DNA from: Candidatus Methanoperedentaceae archaeon
GTDB taxonomy: Archaea; Halobacteriota; Methanosarcinia; Methanosarcinales; Methanoperedenaceae
Direction: 5' to 3'
Length of the DNA stretch: 6,832 nt
Assembly: GCA_027371625.1 (NCBI GenBank)
Contig: DAHXMQ010000067.1
Location: 1-6,832 of the forward strand
The stretch's first letter is position 1; every line of letters starts with the position of its first letter. Shown here piece after piece: positions 1 through 5,497 of the stretch. Below the pieces are notes generated by a model. That model searched no databases. It worked only from the letters and a program-made list of their open reading frames with translations, and was not told the DNA's origin. Both the position numbers and the translations under genes were made by a program.

Positions 1-607
1 CTTTCCCTATATTCCTTATAGCACTTTCCAGGATGGTGATTTTATCTCCGTTTGCTTTTACAACCCTGATATGCAAAAGATGCTTTCCAATCGTTTGACC
101 ATTGTACGCTTCCATGACAACAAAATAGACATATGCTAATAGAAGTACTATTTGAAGATATATTACAACGGCAAACGCATCGAATTTTAGCCAATTTTTT
201 AATATTAAAATATTGGTAGCTCCAAATAGCAGGAATAATGTAAAATCTATCAATGCTGCCGCAGTCCTTCTTAGCAACGTGGATGCAGAAAATGTCATGT
301 TATCTGTTTTGATTATTTCCTCTGCATCTTTCCACAATCGTGCATCCACTTCCTGCAGCATGCCGTAGGTAATCTTTCCGTACTCGGAGAGCCTGTAATT
401 CTTTTTCTCAGTAAGTTCAACAAAACCTTTCATCTTCCTTAAATGAAAATTCAGGTTCCCCTCCTCAAGATTCAGTGCGTGTAGAATCTCTGTGTACGAC
501 ATCTCTATGTTATCATGGAGAAGAGATATTATTTCTGCCCTGATTTCATGGGAAAGAACTTTGAAAAACTCAACAGTTTTCAGTTCTTTTATTTGTTCAA
601 TGGTCAT
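1..607 (-). CDS. Winged-helix (ArsR-like) regulator fused to RDD-type membrane domain, partial
   Basis: The reading frame starts at ATG 607-605 and stays open to the left edge (202 residues seen; the C-terminus is missing). Residues 1-90 look like a winged-helix DNA-binding domain of the ArsR type found in many archaea: FFKVLSHEIRAEIISLL (14-30) is the typical first helix, and EEGNLNFHLRKMKGFVEL (48-65) is the recognition helix and wing entry. From about 109 an RDD-type membrane domain follows: LLRRTAAALIDFTLFLLFG (111-129) gives the Arg-Arg...Asp signature at the first membrane helix, a second helix covers about 143-165, and NGQTIGKHLLHIRVVKANG (169-187) is the usual RDD motif after it. I infer a membrane-tethered one-component regulator; the ligand and targets are not visible. 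It is transcribed away from the redox operon and may control itself, the operon, or neither. Confidence 0.85.
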   Translation of the reverse strand, partial: MTIEQIKELKTVEFFKVLSHEIRAEIISLLHDNIEMSYTEILHALNLEEGNLNFHLRKMKGFVELTEKKNYRLSEYGKITYGMLQEVDARLWKDAEEIIKTDNMTFSASTLLRRTAAALIDFTLFLLFGATNILILKNWLKFDAFAVVIYLQIVLLLAYVYFVVMEAYNGQTIGKHLLHIRVVKANGDKITILESAIRNIGK

Positions 608-626
608 TTTGTGATTCTAAGCTTAC

Positions 627-664
627 TTAATCGTTATTACCTTTAATGTTACGTTTAATCATTA
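627..664. repeat. Three TTAAT-type direct repeats, possible operator
   Basis: The plus strand shows TTAATCGTTA (627-636), TTAATGTTA (643-651) and TTAATCATTA (655-664), with start-to-start spacings of 16 and 12 bp. They lie 20-57 bp upstream of the start codon of the HTH-RDD gene, where an autoregulator would bind. The region is AT-rich, so chance similarity is a real alternative. Confidence 0.3.
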
Positions 665-747
665 CTTTTCTTCCCATGAAACAATAACTTTTGTTTTGGA
701 TATTTTATTTTTCTTCCTGATGCATAACTATTTTTTTTATTGAATAA

Positions 748-758
748 TTATAAATATA
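748..758 (+). promoter_or_regulatory. Archaeal TATA box of the redox operon
   Basis: TTATAAATATA matches the archaeal TATA consensus well. Its centre near 753 places the predicted transcription start near 780, giving a leader of about 60 nt before ATG 841. The upstream AT-rich stretch fits a BRE position but is not a sharp match. Confidence 0.6.
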
Positions 759-779
759 CCAGATGCCTAAGATAAACGA

Positions 780-833
780 ATGCGGTTCTAAGCCCCTGAC
801 CCTGAGATAGGATGCGGCTTAAGCCAGCGAGGT
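780..833 (+). promoter_or_regulatory. Operon leader with duplicated element, hairpin and Shine-Dalgarno site
   Basis: ATGCGGTTCTAAGCC (780-794) recurs as ATGCGGCTTAAGCC (812-825), 32 bp later. The second copy contains the perfect palindrome GGCTTAAGCC (816-825) and can fold as GC-GGC-UUAA-GCC-(A)-GC (814-828), ending directly against the Shine-Dalgarno sequence GAGGT (829-833), which is 7 nt before ATG 841. The first copy can form a similar, weaker hairpin with one G-U pair. Confidence 0.4.
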
Positions 834-840
834 AAATAAT

Positions 841-1716
841 ATGAAGATAGGGAACTGTAAAAAAATAGTAAACTTTAGAGTATTGAATTTAGCAATACTG
901 GCATTGATGGCAACCTTATTCGTAGGCGTTGCCAGCGCACAGACTCTGGGCGGAAACGCTCTTATGATGAAGGCATTCACGGATTATTCAGAATGGTACG
1001 TGATAATTACTCTTTATCCAACCGTAATAATACTGCTCTTTATTGCGGCAAGCCTGCACATCGCAAGACCCATGGTTGTAAGATATTTAAATAGAATGAC
1101 TCTCAGGCTTGGTGCAGATATCCTCTGGGAAGCATGGATCATAGGAAGGGATGTGATGATACTTGCTGCGGTCGGACTCATAGGTGTATTTATCGTACCA
1201 AGAGTTCAGAGTGATTGGTTCACCTATACTCTTATACCAGCCTTCGTGCTCGGTGTTATAACACTTGTGTACAAACTTGCCACTGATTCGGATGCAAGCA
1301 AGACCAAATATACGATTGCGACAGTGCTTACGGTTGCGACACTTGTTGCTGCGGTGGCTCCGGATCTATACGCACCGTGGTGGGAAGACCTGGGCTCAGG
1401 CAAAATGATGGACACGTATATGGTTCCTCTGGCGGATATGAATACAATTAAGGATGTAAATACAGCCATTGGTGATGCCGTGACTGCAGCACAGAAAGGT
1501 GACAATCAAACTGCCCTCCTCAAATCGCAGGAAGCCAGCATTCTTTATGGCAGACTTAACGGCTTGGACGACGCGAACGCCACGAAGGTTCAAAGTGCAT
1601 TCACCGATCTTACGAACGCGGCAAAGAGTGGCGATGTTAAAGGAATGCAGGCTGCACAGAGTACAATTACCCTGACACTGGATAACTTTGATGCAACCCT
1701 TGGTGTGCTGGATTAA
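841..1716 (+). CDS. Exported-N-terminus four-helix membrane protein, unrecognised, first gene of redox operon
   Basis: I do not recognise this family. The 291-residue protein has an N-terminal signal peptide with a hydrophobic core at 17-31 and a likely cleavage site after Ala-Ser-Ala 31-33. Membrane helices follow at about 53-73, 104-120, 127-146 and 158-176. The loop 75-103 is Arg-rich (R76, R81, R85, R89, R103), so it should be cytoplasmic; that puts the C-terminal domain (about 185-291) outside. This domain is Ala-rich and helical, with a weak internal duplication: AAQKGD (216-221) recurs as AAKSGD (260-265), 44 residues later, with similar sequence after it. There is no CxxCH motif and only one histidine (H73), so a classic cytochrome b is unlikely. 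ATG 841 is backed by GAGGT 7 nt upstream. Its place ahead of a ferredoxin, an FrhB-like protein and a cytochrome suggests a membrane anchor or quinone/methanophenazine-contacting subunit (inference). Confidence 0.85.
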   Translation: MKIGNCKKIVNFRVLNLAILALMATLFVGVASAQTLGGNALMMKAFTDYSEWYVIITLYPTVIILLFIAASLHIARPMVVRYLNRMTLRLGADILWEAWIIGRDVMILAAVGLIGVFIVPRVQSDWFTYTLIPAFVLGVITLVYKLATDSDASKTKYTIATVLTVATLVAAVAPDLYAPWWEDLGSGKMMDTYMVPLADMNTIKDVNTAIGDAVTAAQKGDNQTALLKSQEASILYGRLNGLDDANATKVQSAFTDLTNAAKSGDVKGMQAAQSTITLTLDNFDATLGVLD

Positions 1717-1727
1717 ACATCCATTTT

Positions 1728-1757
1728 CCGAAATGACCTTAACGTCATTTCCGGAGG
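1728..1757 (+). promoter_or_regulatory. Intercistronic hairpin overlapping the ferredoxin Shine-Dalgarno site
   Basis: GAAATGAC (1730-1737) pairs perfectly with GTCATTTC (1744-1751) across a 6-nt loop. Past a bulged C1752, C1728-C1729 can pair with G1753-G1754, which are the first two bases of the GGAGG Shine-Dalgarno site (1753-1757), 6 nt before ATG 1764. No T-run follows, so this looks like a translation-modulating or RNA-processing structure and not a terminator. Confidence 0.5.
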
Positions 1758-1763
1758 ATTTGT

Positions 1764-2012
1764 ATGCCAAGATATAACGTATATGTTAACCAGTCCCAGT
1801 GCTTCGCCTGCGGGATATGCGAGGATATGTGTCCCCGAAGGGTATTCAAGCTAAAACCCACGGATTTCAAGGGACCGGAGTATGAGGAAAGAATCCCGCA
1901 GTGGATGGGGACTGTCACGGAGGTGGTAGCTGAGGACATGTGCTTTGGCTGCCGCATCTGCGAGAACCAGTGTCCTGTAGGGGTTATAGAAGTAACAGAG
2001 AAGGAGGTCTGA
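1764..2012 (+). CDS. 2[4Fe-4S] ferredoxin
   Basis: This 82-residue protein is a small cytoplasmic electron carrier of the bacterial-type 2[4Fe-4S] family. Two complete CxxCxxCxxxCP motifs are visible: C13, C16, C19, C23 followed by P24, and C60, C63, C66, C70 followed by P71. About 36 residues separate the motifs, longer than in minimal clostridial ferredoxins; the insert (34-50) includes the segment PQWMG. No signal peptide or Tat motif is present, so it should act in the cytoplasm. ATG 1764 follows GGAGG by 6 nt. Its stop lies 2 nt before the start of the FrhB-like gene, so the two are almost certainly translated together, and the ferredoxin is probably a dedicated subunit or partner of that protein. 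The electron donor and acceptor cannot be read from the sequence. Confidence 0.93.
   Translation: MPRYNVYVNQSQCFACGICEDMCPRRVFKLKPTDFKGPEYEERIPQWMGTVTEVVAEDMCFGCRICENQCPVGVIEVTEKEV
2001..2008 (+). promoter_or_regulatory. Strong Shine-Dalgarno site that fixes the FrhB-like start
   Basis: AAGGAGGT lies inside the last codons of the ferredoxin gene, 6 nt before ATG 2015. It decides the start in favour of 2015 over the in-frame ATG at 1940, which has no such site and would overlap the ferredoxin by 73 bp. Confidence 0.8.
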
Positions 2013-2014
2013 AA

Positions 2015-3202
2015 ATGTACTTGGATATCGAAAAACATGCAGACAGCAGGAATGTAAAACCTGTTGCACGGGAATGCTGTGTCTATTGCGGGGCATGCGT
2101 TTGCGTGAACCCGAGTCCCGGCGTAGGTTTTAAGGATGGGGAACTGGTATTCGATGAAGATAGTGTTGCTTTTGAAAAAGACCTTAAGGTCTGCCCGGTT
2201 ATAAACCCAACCCATTCAACAACATACCCCAAACCTCCTGTTACAGAAGGACAGACAGTGGATGAGCTTCTCGGTCCCTATCTTGAAATCTGCTCCACAA
2301 GGAGCACGGATGAGAACGTTCTTCGAAAAGCACAGATAGGTGGAACAGTTACCTCGCTGCTTCTTCAGGGAATGAAGGACGGGATTATTGATTCAGCCCT
2401 GCTTGTGGATAAAGAGAAAGGATGGATCGGGAAACCAAAGCTCGCCACAAGCCAGCAAGAGATACTGGAATTCGCAGGTACCAAGCTTTCAGAGGCATCT
2501 GTTCTCACCTGCTGGCGGGATGCGATTAAAAAAGGTTATAAAAAGCTCGCAATAGTGGGCATGCCCTGCGTAACCATAGCAGAACACCTCATTGATATCT
2601 CGCCTGATTTCAAGGAGTTCGGCGAGGTGCACAAACTACGGATAGCGATATTCTGCATGGAGGAATTCAATTACCGCGGGCTTTTCTCTGAATTCCTGAA
2701 GGATAACCAGAAGATAAAGCCTTCGAATATCCTGAAAGTGGATGTAAAAGCTAAGATGATAATCCATGAAATAACGGTTGAAGATAAGATAGCGGTGCAT
2801 ACCTATAGCTTAAAAGAACTCCATAAATACAGTAAGCTTGGCTGCCTTCCCTGCCATGATTATGCCGGAGAATATTCCGATATCTCGGTAGGCTCTGTAG
2901 GAAGCGAAGACGGATGGAATACCGTGATTGTCAGAACCGAGCTTGGGAAAAAACTGCTGGATTCAGCCGTAGCGTCCGGACTTCTTGTGAAGAAAGAACT
3001 TAAAGATATAGCACATCTAAGGAATGTGGCTACGCTTAAAAAGAATCTGAAGCTTGGAGAGAAAACAAGAGAGCCACCATCGAAAGTTACAAGGGACTGG
3101 ACAGCACCCGAAACGTTTGTGCCGGATTATACACATGCAGGGATATTAACGCCGGTATTGAAACAACCGGCAAAGGAAAAAGGATCTCAGGTACTGTGGT
3201 AA
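2015..3202 (+). CDS. FrhB/FpoF-like coenzyme F420 oxidoreductase beta-type subunit with Fe-S cysteines
   Basis: This 395-residue cytoplasmic protein belongs to the F420-reducing hydrogenase/dehydrogenase beta family, whose members exchange hydride with F420 through FAD and pass electrons to Fe-S clusters. The N-terminus has a cysteine-rich segment (C21, C22, C25, C28, C30), a modified CxxCxxC cluster motif, with a further CP at 60-61. Family signatures follow: AQIGGTVTSLLLQGM (106-120), FAGTKLSEA (153-161), VGMPCVTIAEHL (181-192), IAIFCMEEFNYRGL (210-223), and the C-terminal CLPCHDYAGEYSDISVG (277-293) followed by WNTVIVRT (301-308). The conserved C185, C214, C277 and C280 are typical of the family and probably bind further clusters. 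It follows the ferredoxin by 2 nt. I infer an F420H2-oxidising (or F420-reducing) module that uses the ferredoxin. It could instead be the beta subunit of another enzyme, but no hydrogenase, Fpo, Hdr or formate dehydrogenase partner is nearby. Confidence 0.9.
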   Translation: MYLDIEKHADSRNVKPVARECCVYCGACVCVNPSPGVGFKDGELVFDEDSVAFEKDLKVCPVINPTHSTTYPKPPVTEGQTVDELLGPYLEICSTRSTDENVLRKAQIGGTVTSLLLQGMKDGIIDSALLVDKEKGWIGKPKLATSQQEILEFAGTKLSEASVLTCWRDAIKKGYKKLAIVGMPCVTIAEHLIDISPDFKEFGEVHKLRIAIFCMEEFNYRGLFSEFLKDNQKIKPSNILKVDVKAKMIIHEITVEDKIAVHTYSLKELHKYSKLGCLPCHDYAGEYSDISVGSVGSEDGWNTVIVRTELGKKLLDSAVASGLLVKKELKDIAHLRNVATLKKNLKLGEKTREPPSKVTRDWTAPETFVPDYTHAGILTPVLKQPAKEKGSQVLW

Positions 3203-3218
3203 TGGCGTTGCCAATGGT

Positions 3219-3254
3219 TTTATGTACTTGACGACCAGAATAATATGCGGTGAT
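3219..3254 (+). promoter_or_regulatory. Shine-Dalgarno site and possible weak internal promoter before the cytochrome gene
   Basis: GGTGAT (3249-3254) matches the anti-Shine-Dalgarno end of archaeal 16S rRNA and lies 7 nt before ATG 3262, which decides the start. A TTTATGTA box at 3219-3226, one mismatch from TTTATATA, could start a shorter cytochrome transcript near 3246-3250; this promoter is weakly supported. Confidence 0.4.
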
Positions 3255-3261
3255 ATATGGT

Positions 3262-4452
3262 ATGAGGGCAAAAGTTGTATGCGTATGTCTGGTCTTTATG
3301 TGGATGATGCCATTGGCGCTTGCTGAAAAAGAGTTTCCGATCAGTTTAACGTGCACCAACTGCCATCAGGACAGGTACAACGAATGGTCACGCTCGATGC
3401 ATGCGCTTTCAGTGAGCGACCCGATTTTTGAGGCTGCATACCTGAGAGCGTATGAATCCGACCCCAAATACAGAATCTTCTGCCTGTCATGCCATTCCCC
3501 GACTACAAGAATAACCCACGATTTCAACCTGACAAAATCGGTATCTGTTGAGGGCATAACGTGCAGTTTCTGCCATTCGGTTACGGCAGTTGAGGGTAAC
3601 AATTTTACCTTCAATCCGAATAACCCGATGCAGGGACCCTATAACGATTCAAACACTGATGCGCATGCATCATCGTACTCGGCGCTTCACACAAAATCGG
3701 AGTTCTGTGCAGGATGCCACGAGTTCTCGATCAACGGCGTGCCAATCTCCCAGACCTATTCTGAATGGAAAGCAAGCCCGGATGCAGCCGAGGGAAAGCA
3801 ATGCCAGGACTGCCATATGGAGACAAAAAGCGGAATTGCAGCGAAAGGTGGACCGGTTCGCGATAAGGTTTACCAGCACTTCTGGTACGGCGGGCACACA
3901 GGGCAGTTCCTGCAGAACGCTTTCCAGATAGCGACTTCGATACAGAGGACAGGAAACAGGGTTAACGTTACGCTCAATATCACCAACAACAATGTCGGGC
4001 ACATGATTCCAAGTGGTCTTCCGATGCGAAAAGTCGTGCTGGATTTTAATGCAACCGATGAGCAGGGGAACGTGCTCTACAGCGCCCAGAAGGTCTATGC
4101 CAAGACACTTTTAGACCAGTACGGGAACGAGGCTACTGATTTCTGGAAGGCGGTCTCCATAGCCAAGGATAACAGGTTCAAGCCTGATGAGAGCAGGATA
4201 GAGGTGTTTGAGTTCGATGTGCCCGAAGGTACTGGCAGGGTGGATACTCAGGCAACGCTGACATATCAGTTGCAGGCAGAGATTATTACAACTGAAATGG
4301 AATCCTTGAATGTGGAACTGGCAAGTGCAAGCAGCAGTTCGGTGTCCAATGCTACGGCAACTTATCCAACGCCGAAGGCGCCTGACATCGGATGGATCGG
4401 GTTTTTGATAGCCATGATAGCAGCCGTACTGGTGATCAGAAGAAAACGCTAA
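3262..4452 (+). CDS. Exported membrane-anchored pentaheme cytochrome c (c554-like)
   Basis: This 396-residue protein starts with a signal peptide (MRAK, hydrophobic 5-20, cleavage after Ala-Leu-Ala at 21). Five CxxCH heme c motifs follow: CTNCH (31-35), CLSCH (74-78), CSFCH (101-105), CAGCH (149-153) and CQDCH (181-185). Further histidines such as H47, H206 and H212 are axial-ligand candidates. The arrangement resembles the cytochrome c554/NrfH-like multiheme group. After the hemes, about 232-340 forms a beta-rich domain with the segment NVGHMIPSGLPMR (244-256), which I recall from related multiheme cytochromes. A Ser/Thr-rich linker (355-371) leads to one C-terminal membrane helix (376-392) ending in RRKR, so the hemes should sit on the outer face of the membrane. 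ATG 3262 is preferred over GTG 3250 because GGTGAT serves it at the right spacing. Position after the FrhB-like gene suggests it receives electrons from the operon's redox module (inference). Confidence 0.92.
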   Translation: MRAKVVCVCLVFMWMMPLALAEKEFPISLTCTNCHQDRYNEWSRSMHALSVSDPIFEAAYLRAYESDPKYRIFCLSCHSPTTRITHDFNLTKSVSVEGITCSFCHSVTAVEGNNFTFNPNNPMQGPYNDSNTDAHASSYSALHTKSEFCAGCHEFSINGVPISQTYSEWKASPDAAEGKQCQDCHMETKSGIAAKGGPVRDKVYQHFWYGGHTGQFLQNAFQIATSIQRTGNRVNVTLNITNNNVGHMIPSGLPMRKVVLDFNATDEQGNVLYSAQKVYAKTLLDQYGNEATDFWKAVSIAKDNRFKPDESRIEVFEFDVPEGTGRVDTQATLTYQLQAEIITTEMESLNVELASASSSSVSNATATYPTPKAPDIGWIGFLIAMIAAVLVIRRKR

Positions 4453-4457
4453 AAAAC

Positions 4458-5009
4458 ATGGAACTGAAACTGGATAAAGATGAATACCCGGTCGGCTATG
4501 CGAGGATAGGTGGAGGAGTTCTGGTTTTGACTAACCAGAGGCTTTTAATAGAACGGGAGTTGAGGGTGTTCAGAGAAAAATTAAAATCCATCCCGATAAA
4601 AGATATTACAGGCGTGAAACTGAACAAAGGCTTCCTGTTCGGAAACGGTATCGAGATAAAGTACATGAAAGATGACAGGGAGAATATTCTATTTATGGAA
4701 TTTCCAGTTGAAAAAAAAGCAAAAGAAATTATCGACATGATTCACTCCCTGCAGAAAGGAGACGTCCTTTCCCCTGTTGAAGTTCCAAAAGGTGAGGTGG
4801 GAAGGATTTCACTGGAAGAGGCAGAGAAAATTGCGCTGGATTACATGGAGAAAAGAGCCCATAACCTTACGGTGATTGAGACAAGGCATGTTGCCGGGGC
4901 ATGGAATATTGTCTTTTCGAATAAGGATACGTATGCCGTTGTCGTTGGTGATGATGGGAAGGTAGAAGCATGGAAAAAACTATCTAAAAAGGGTTTTTCA
5001 GAACCCTGA
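4458..5009 (+). CDS. Small protein with PH-like and PepSY-like domains, function unknown
   Basis: This 183-residue protein begins 5 nt after the cytochrome stop, so it is part of the operon. Residues 1-98 look like a bacterial-type PH (GRAM-like) domain: GGGVLVLTNQRLLIERE (18-34), then IPIKDITGVKLNKG (45-58) and a closing helix KKAKEIIDMIHSLQK (86-100). Residues 117-175 resemble a PepSY-type unit: ISLEEAEKIALDYM (117-130), then WNIVF (149-153) and VVVGDDGKVEAW (161-172). There is no signal peptide or membrane helix. I chose ATG 4458 over the in-frame ATG 4392 because the earlier start would lie inside the cytochrome's membrane-helix codons; a GGTGATC at 4431-4437 is 20 nt away, too far to be a normal Shine-Dalgarno site. 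A chaperone or regulator role for the upstream redox proteins is possible but unsupported. Confidence 0.75.
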   Translation: MELKLDKDEYPVGYARIGGGVLVLTNQRLLIERELRVFREKLKSIPIKDITGVKLNKGFLFGNGIEIKYMKDDRENILFMEFPVEKKAKEIIDMIHSLQKGDVLSPVEVPKGEVGRISLEEAEKIALDYMEKRAHNLTVIETRHVAGAWNIVFSNKDTYAVVVGDDGKVEAWKKLSKKGFSEP

Positions 5010-5466
5010 GCCTTTTTCTCAACACATCTGCTGCACTGCTCAGATCATTATCATAAAGGTCTTTTATCTTCGAATTGTACACCTGTGCATAGACTTTCCT
5101 TATATCTGCCTCTGCCCTCTCTTTCAAACCTGCATCTTCAGGCTCAAGAATGGTTTGAAAATCATCCTGGTGCGATAATACGAAACTTCTCAGGTCATCG
5201 GTTGTTTTCATCTCTGGTAGGAGGCGAAGCGCTATGATAACAGGTGGCCCTCTCGTTTTTCGATGTTTTGAACCGTCATGAAGGTAAAGACCGAACATTG
5301 AATCCTTTATTTTTATTATTGCAGTGAGCGTCAGAGCACCAGCCCCGCTGCACACCTCCACCTTCTCGCCGAGGACAGAATAACCCATTTCTGATAGTTC
5401 TTCCCTTGCGAATTGCAGGAGCGAGAGTTCGTATTCTTTTTCAGGAATGCCCCAGTAATCGGTCAT
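4984..5466 (-). CDS. Hypothetical soluble protein, convergent to the redox operon
   Basis: I do not recognise this 160-residue protein. It has no signal peptide, no membrane helix and one cysteine (C39). A central beta-rich part (about 31-62, with GAGALTLTAIIKIKD at 41-55) is followed by a charged KHRKTRGPP segment (67-75), and the last 70 residues look helical and charged (93-160). I chose ATG 5466-5464 because a TATA box at 5489-5497 on the minus strand puts the transcription start almost exactly on it, implying a leaderless mRNA. The longer TTG start at 5508 lies upstream of that box. The 3' end overlaps the last operon gene by 26 bp in convergent orientation. It stands next to the CRISPR array, but nothing in it resembles a Cas protein. 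Confidence 0.7.
   Translation of the reverse strand: MTDYWGIPEKEYELSLLQFAREELSEMGYSVLGEKVEVCSGAGALTLTAIIKIKDSMFGLYLHDGSKHRKTRGPPVIIALRLLPEMKTTDDLRSFVLSHQDDFQTILEPEDAGLKERAEADIRKVYAQVYNSKIKDLYDNDLSSAADVLRKRLRVLKNPF
4986..5017. terminator. Bidirectional terminator-like hairpin within overlapping gene ends
   Basis: AGGGTT (4990-4995) pairs with AACCCT (5002-5007) across a 6-nt loop. On the plus strand a T5 run follows at 5013-5017; on the minus strand the A5 at 4986-4990 gives a T5 run right at the stem. The element lies inside the last codons of both convergent genes. Archaeal termination depends mainly on the T-runs, so each side alone is also plausible. Confidence 0.5.
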
Positions 5467-5488
5467 AGCAGCAAGCAGGTAGGGATGG

Positions 5489-5497
5489 ATATTTATA
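5489..5497 (-). promoter_or_regulatory. TATA box for the convergent gene
   Basis: On the minus strand the site reads TATAAATAT within CCTATAAATATCC. Its centre near 5493 predicts transcription from about 5466, the A of the ATG start. No Shine-Dalgarno sequence precedes that ATG, consistent with a leaderless transcript. The box lies 27 bp from the outermost CRISPR repeat. Confidence 0.55.

Larger units (their letters stand above)
608..840. promoter_or_regulatory. Divergent intergenic region between regulator and redox operon
   Basis: This AT-rich gap separates the leftward HTH-RDD gene from the rightward operon. It holds three TTAAT-type direct repeats near the regulator start, T-rich stretches (about 660-740) that could include the regulator promoter on the minus strand (TAAAATAT-like, roughly 700-707, weak), a clear rightward TATA box at 748-758, and a 60-nt leader with two related 14-15 bp elements. 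No open reading frame or RNA gene was recognised in it. Confidence 0.6.

Noticed and set aside
1940..2014. Earlier ATG start for the FrhB-like gene
   Set aside because: It would overlap the ferredoxin by 73 bp and adds 25 residues unlike the family; ATG 2015 has AAGGAGGT at ideal spacing.
1224..2215. Minus-strand open frames opposite the membrane protein, ferredoxin and FrhB-like genes
   Set aside because: They are antisense to genes with clear family motifs or Shine-Dalgarno sites, and their translations show no recognisable domain.
3200..3216. Small inverted repeat TGGC-GTT-GCCA after the FrhB-like gene
   Set aside because: The stem is only 4 bp and no T-run follows, so it does not support a terminator between the FrhB-like and cytochrome genes.
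3250..3261. GTG start for the cytochrome
   Set aside because: GGTGAT, which overlaps this GTG, is best used as the Shine-Dalgarno site for ATG 3262, and the signal peptide is complete from there.
4378..4449. Archaeosortase PGF-CTERM sorting signal on the cytochrome
   Set aside because: The hydrophobic helix and basic tail fit, but the Pro-Gly-Phe motif is absent (APDIGW instead), so a simple tail anchor is the safer call.
4392..4457. Upstream ATG start for the PH-like protein
   Set aside because: It would place 22 low-complexity residues within the codons of the cytochrome membrane helix; the PH-like domain begins right after ATG 4458.
4984..5466. Convergent gene as a Cas or anti-CRISPR protein
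   Set aside because: No Cas motif is present, and proximity to the leader-distal end of an array is not evidence of a CRISPR role.
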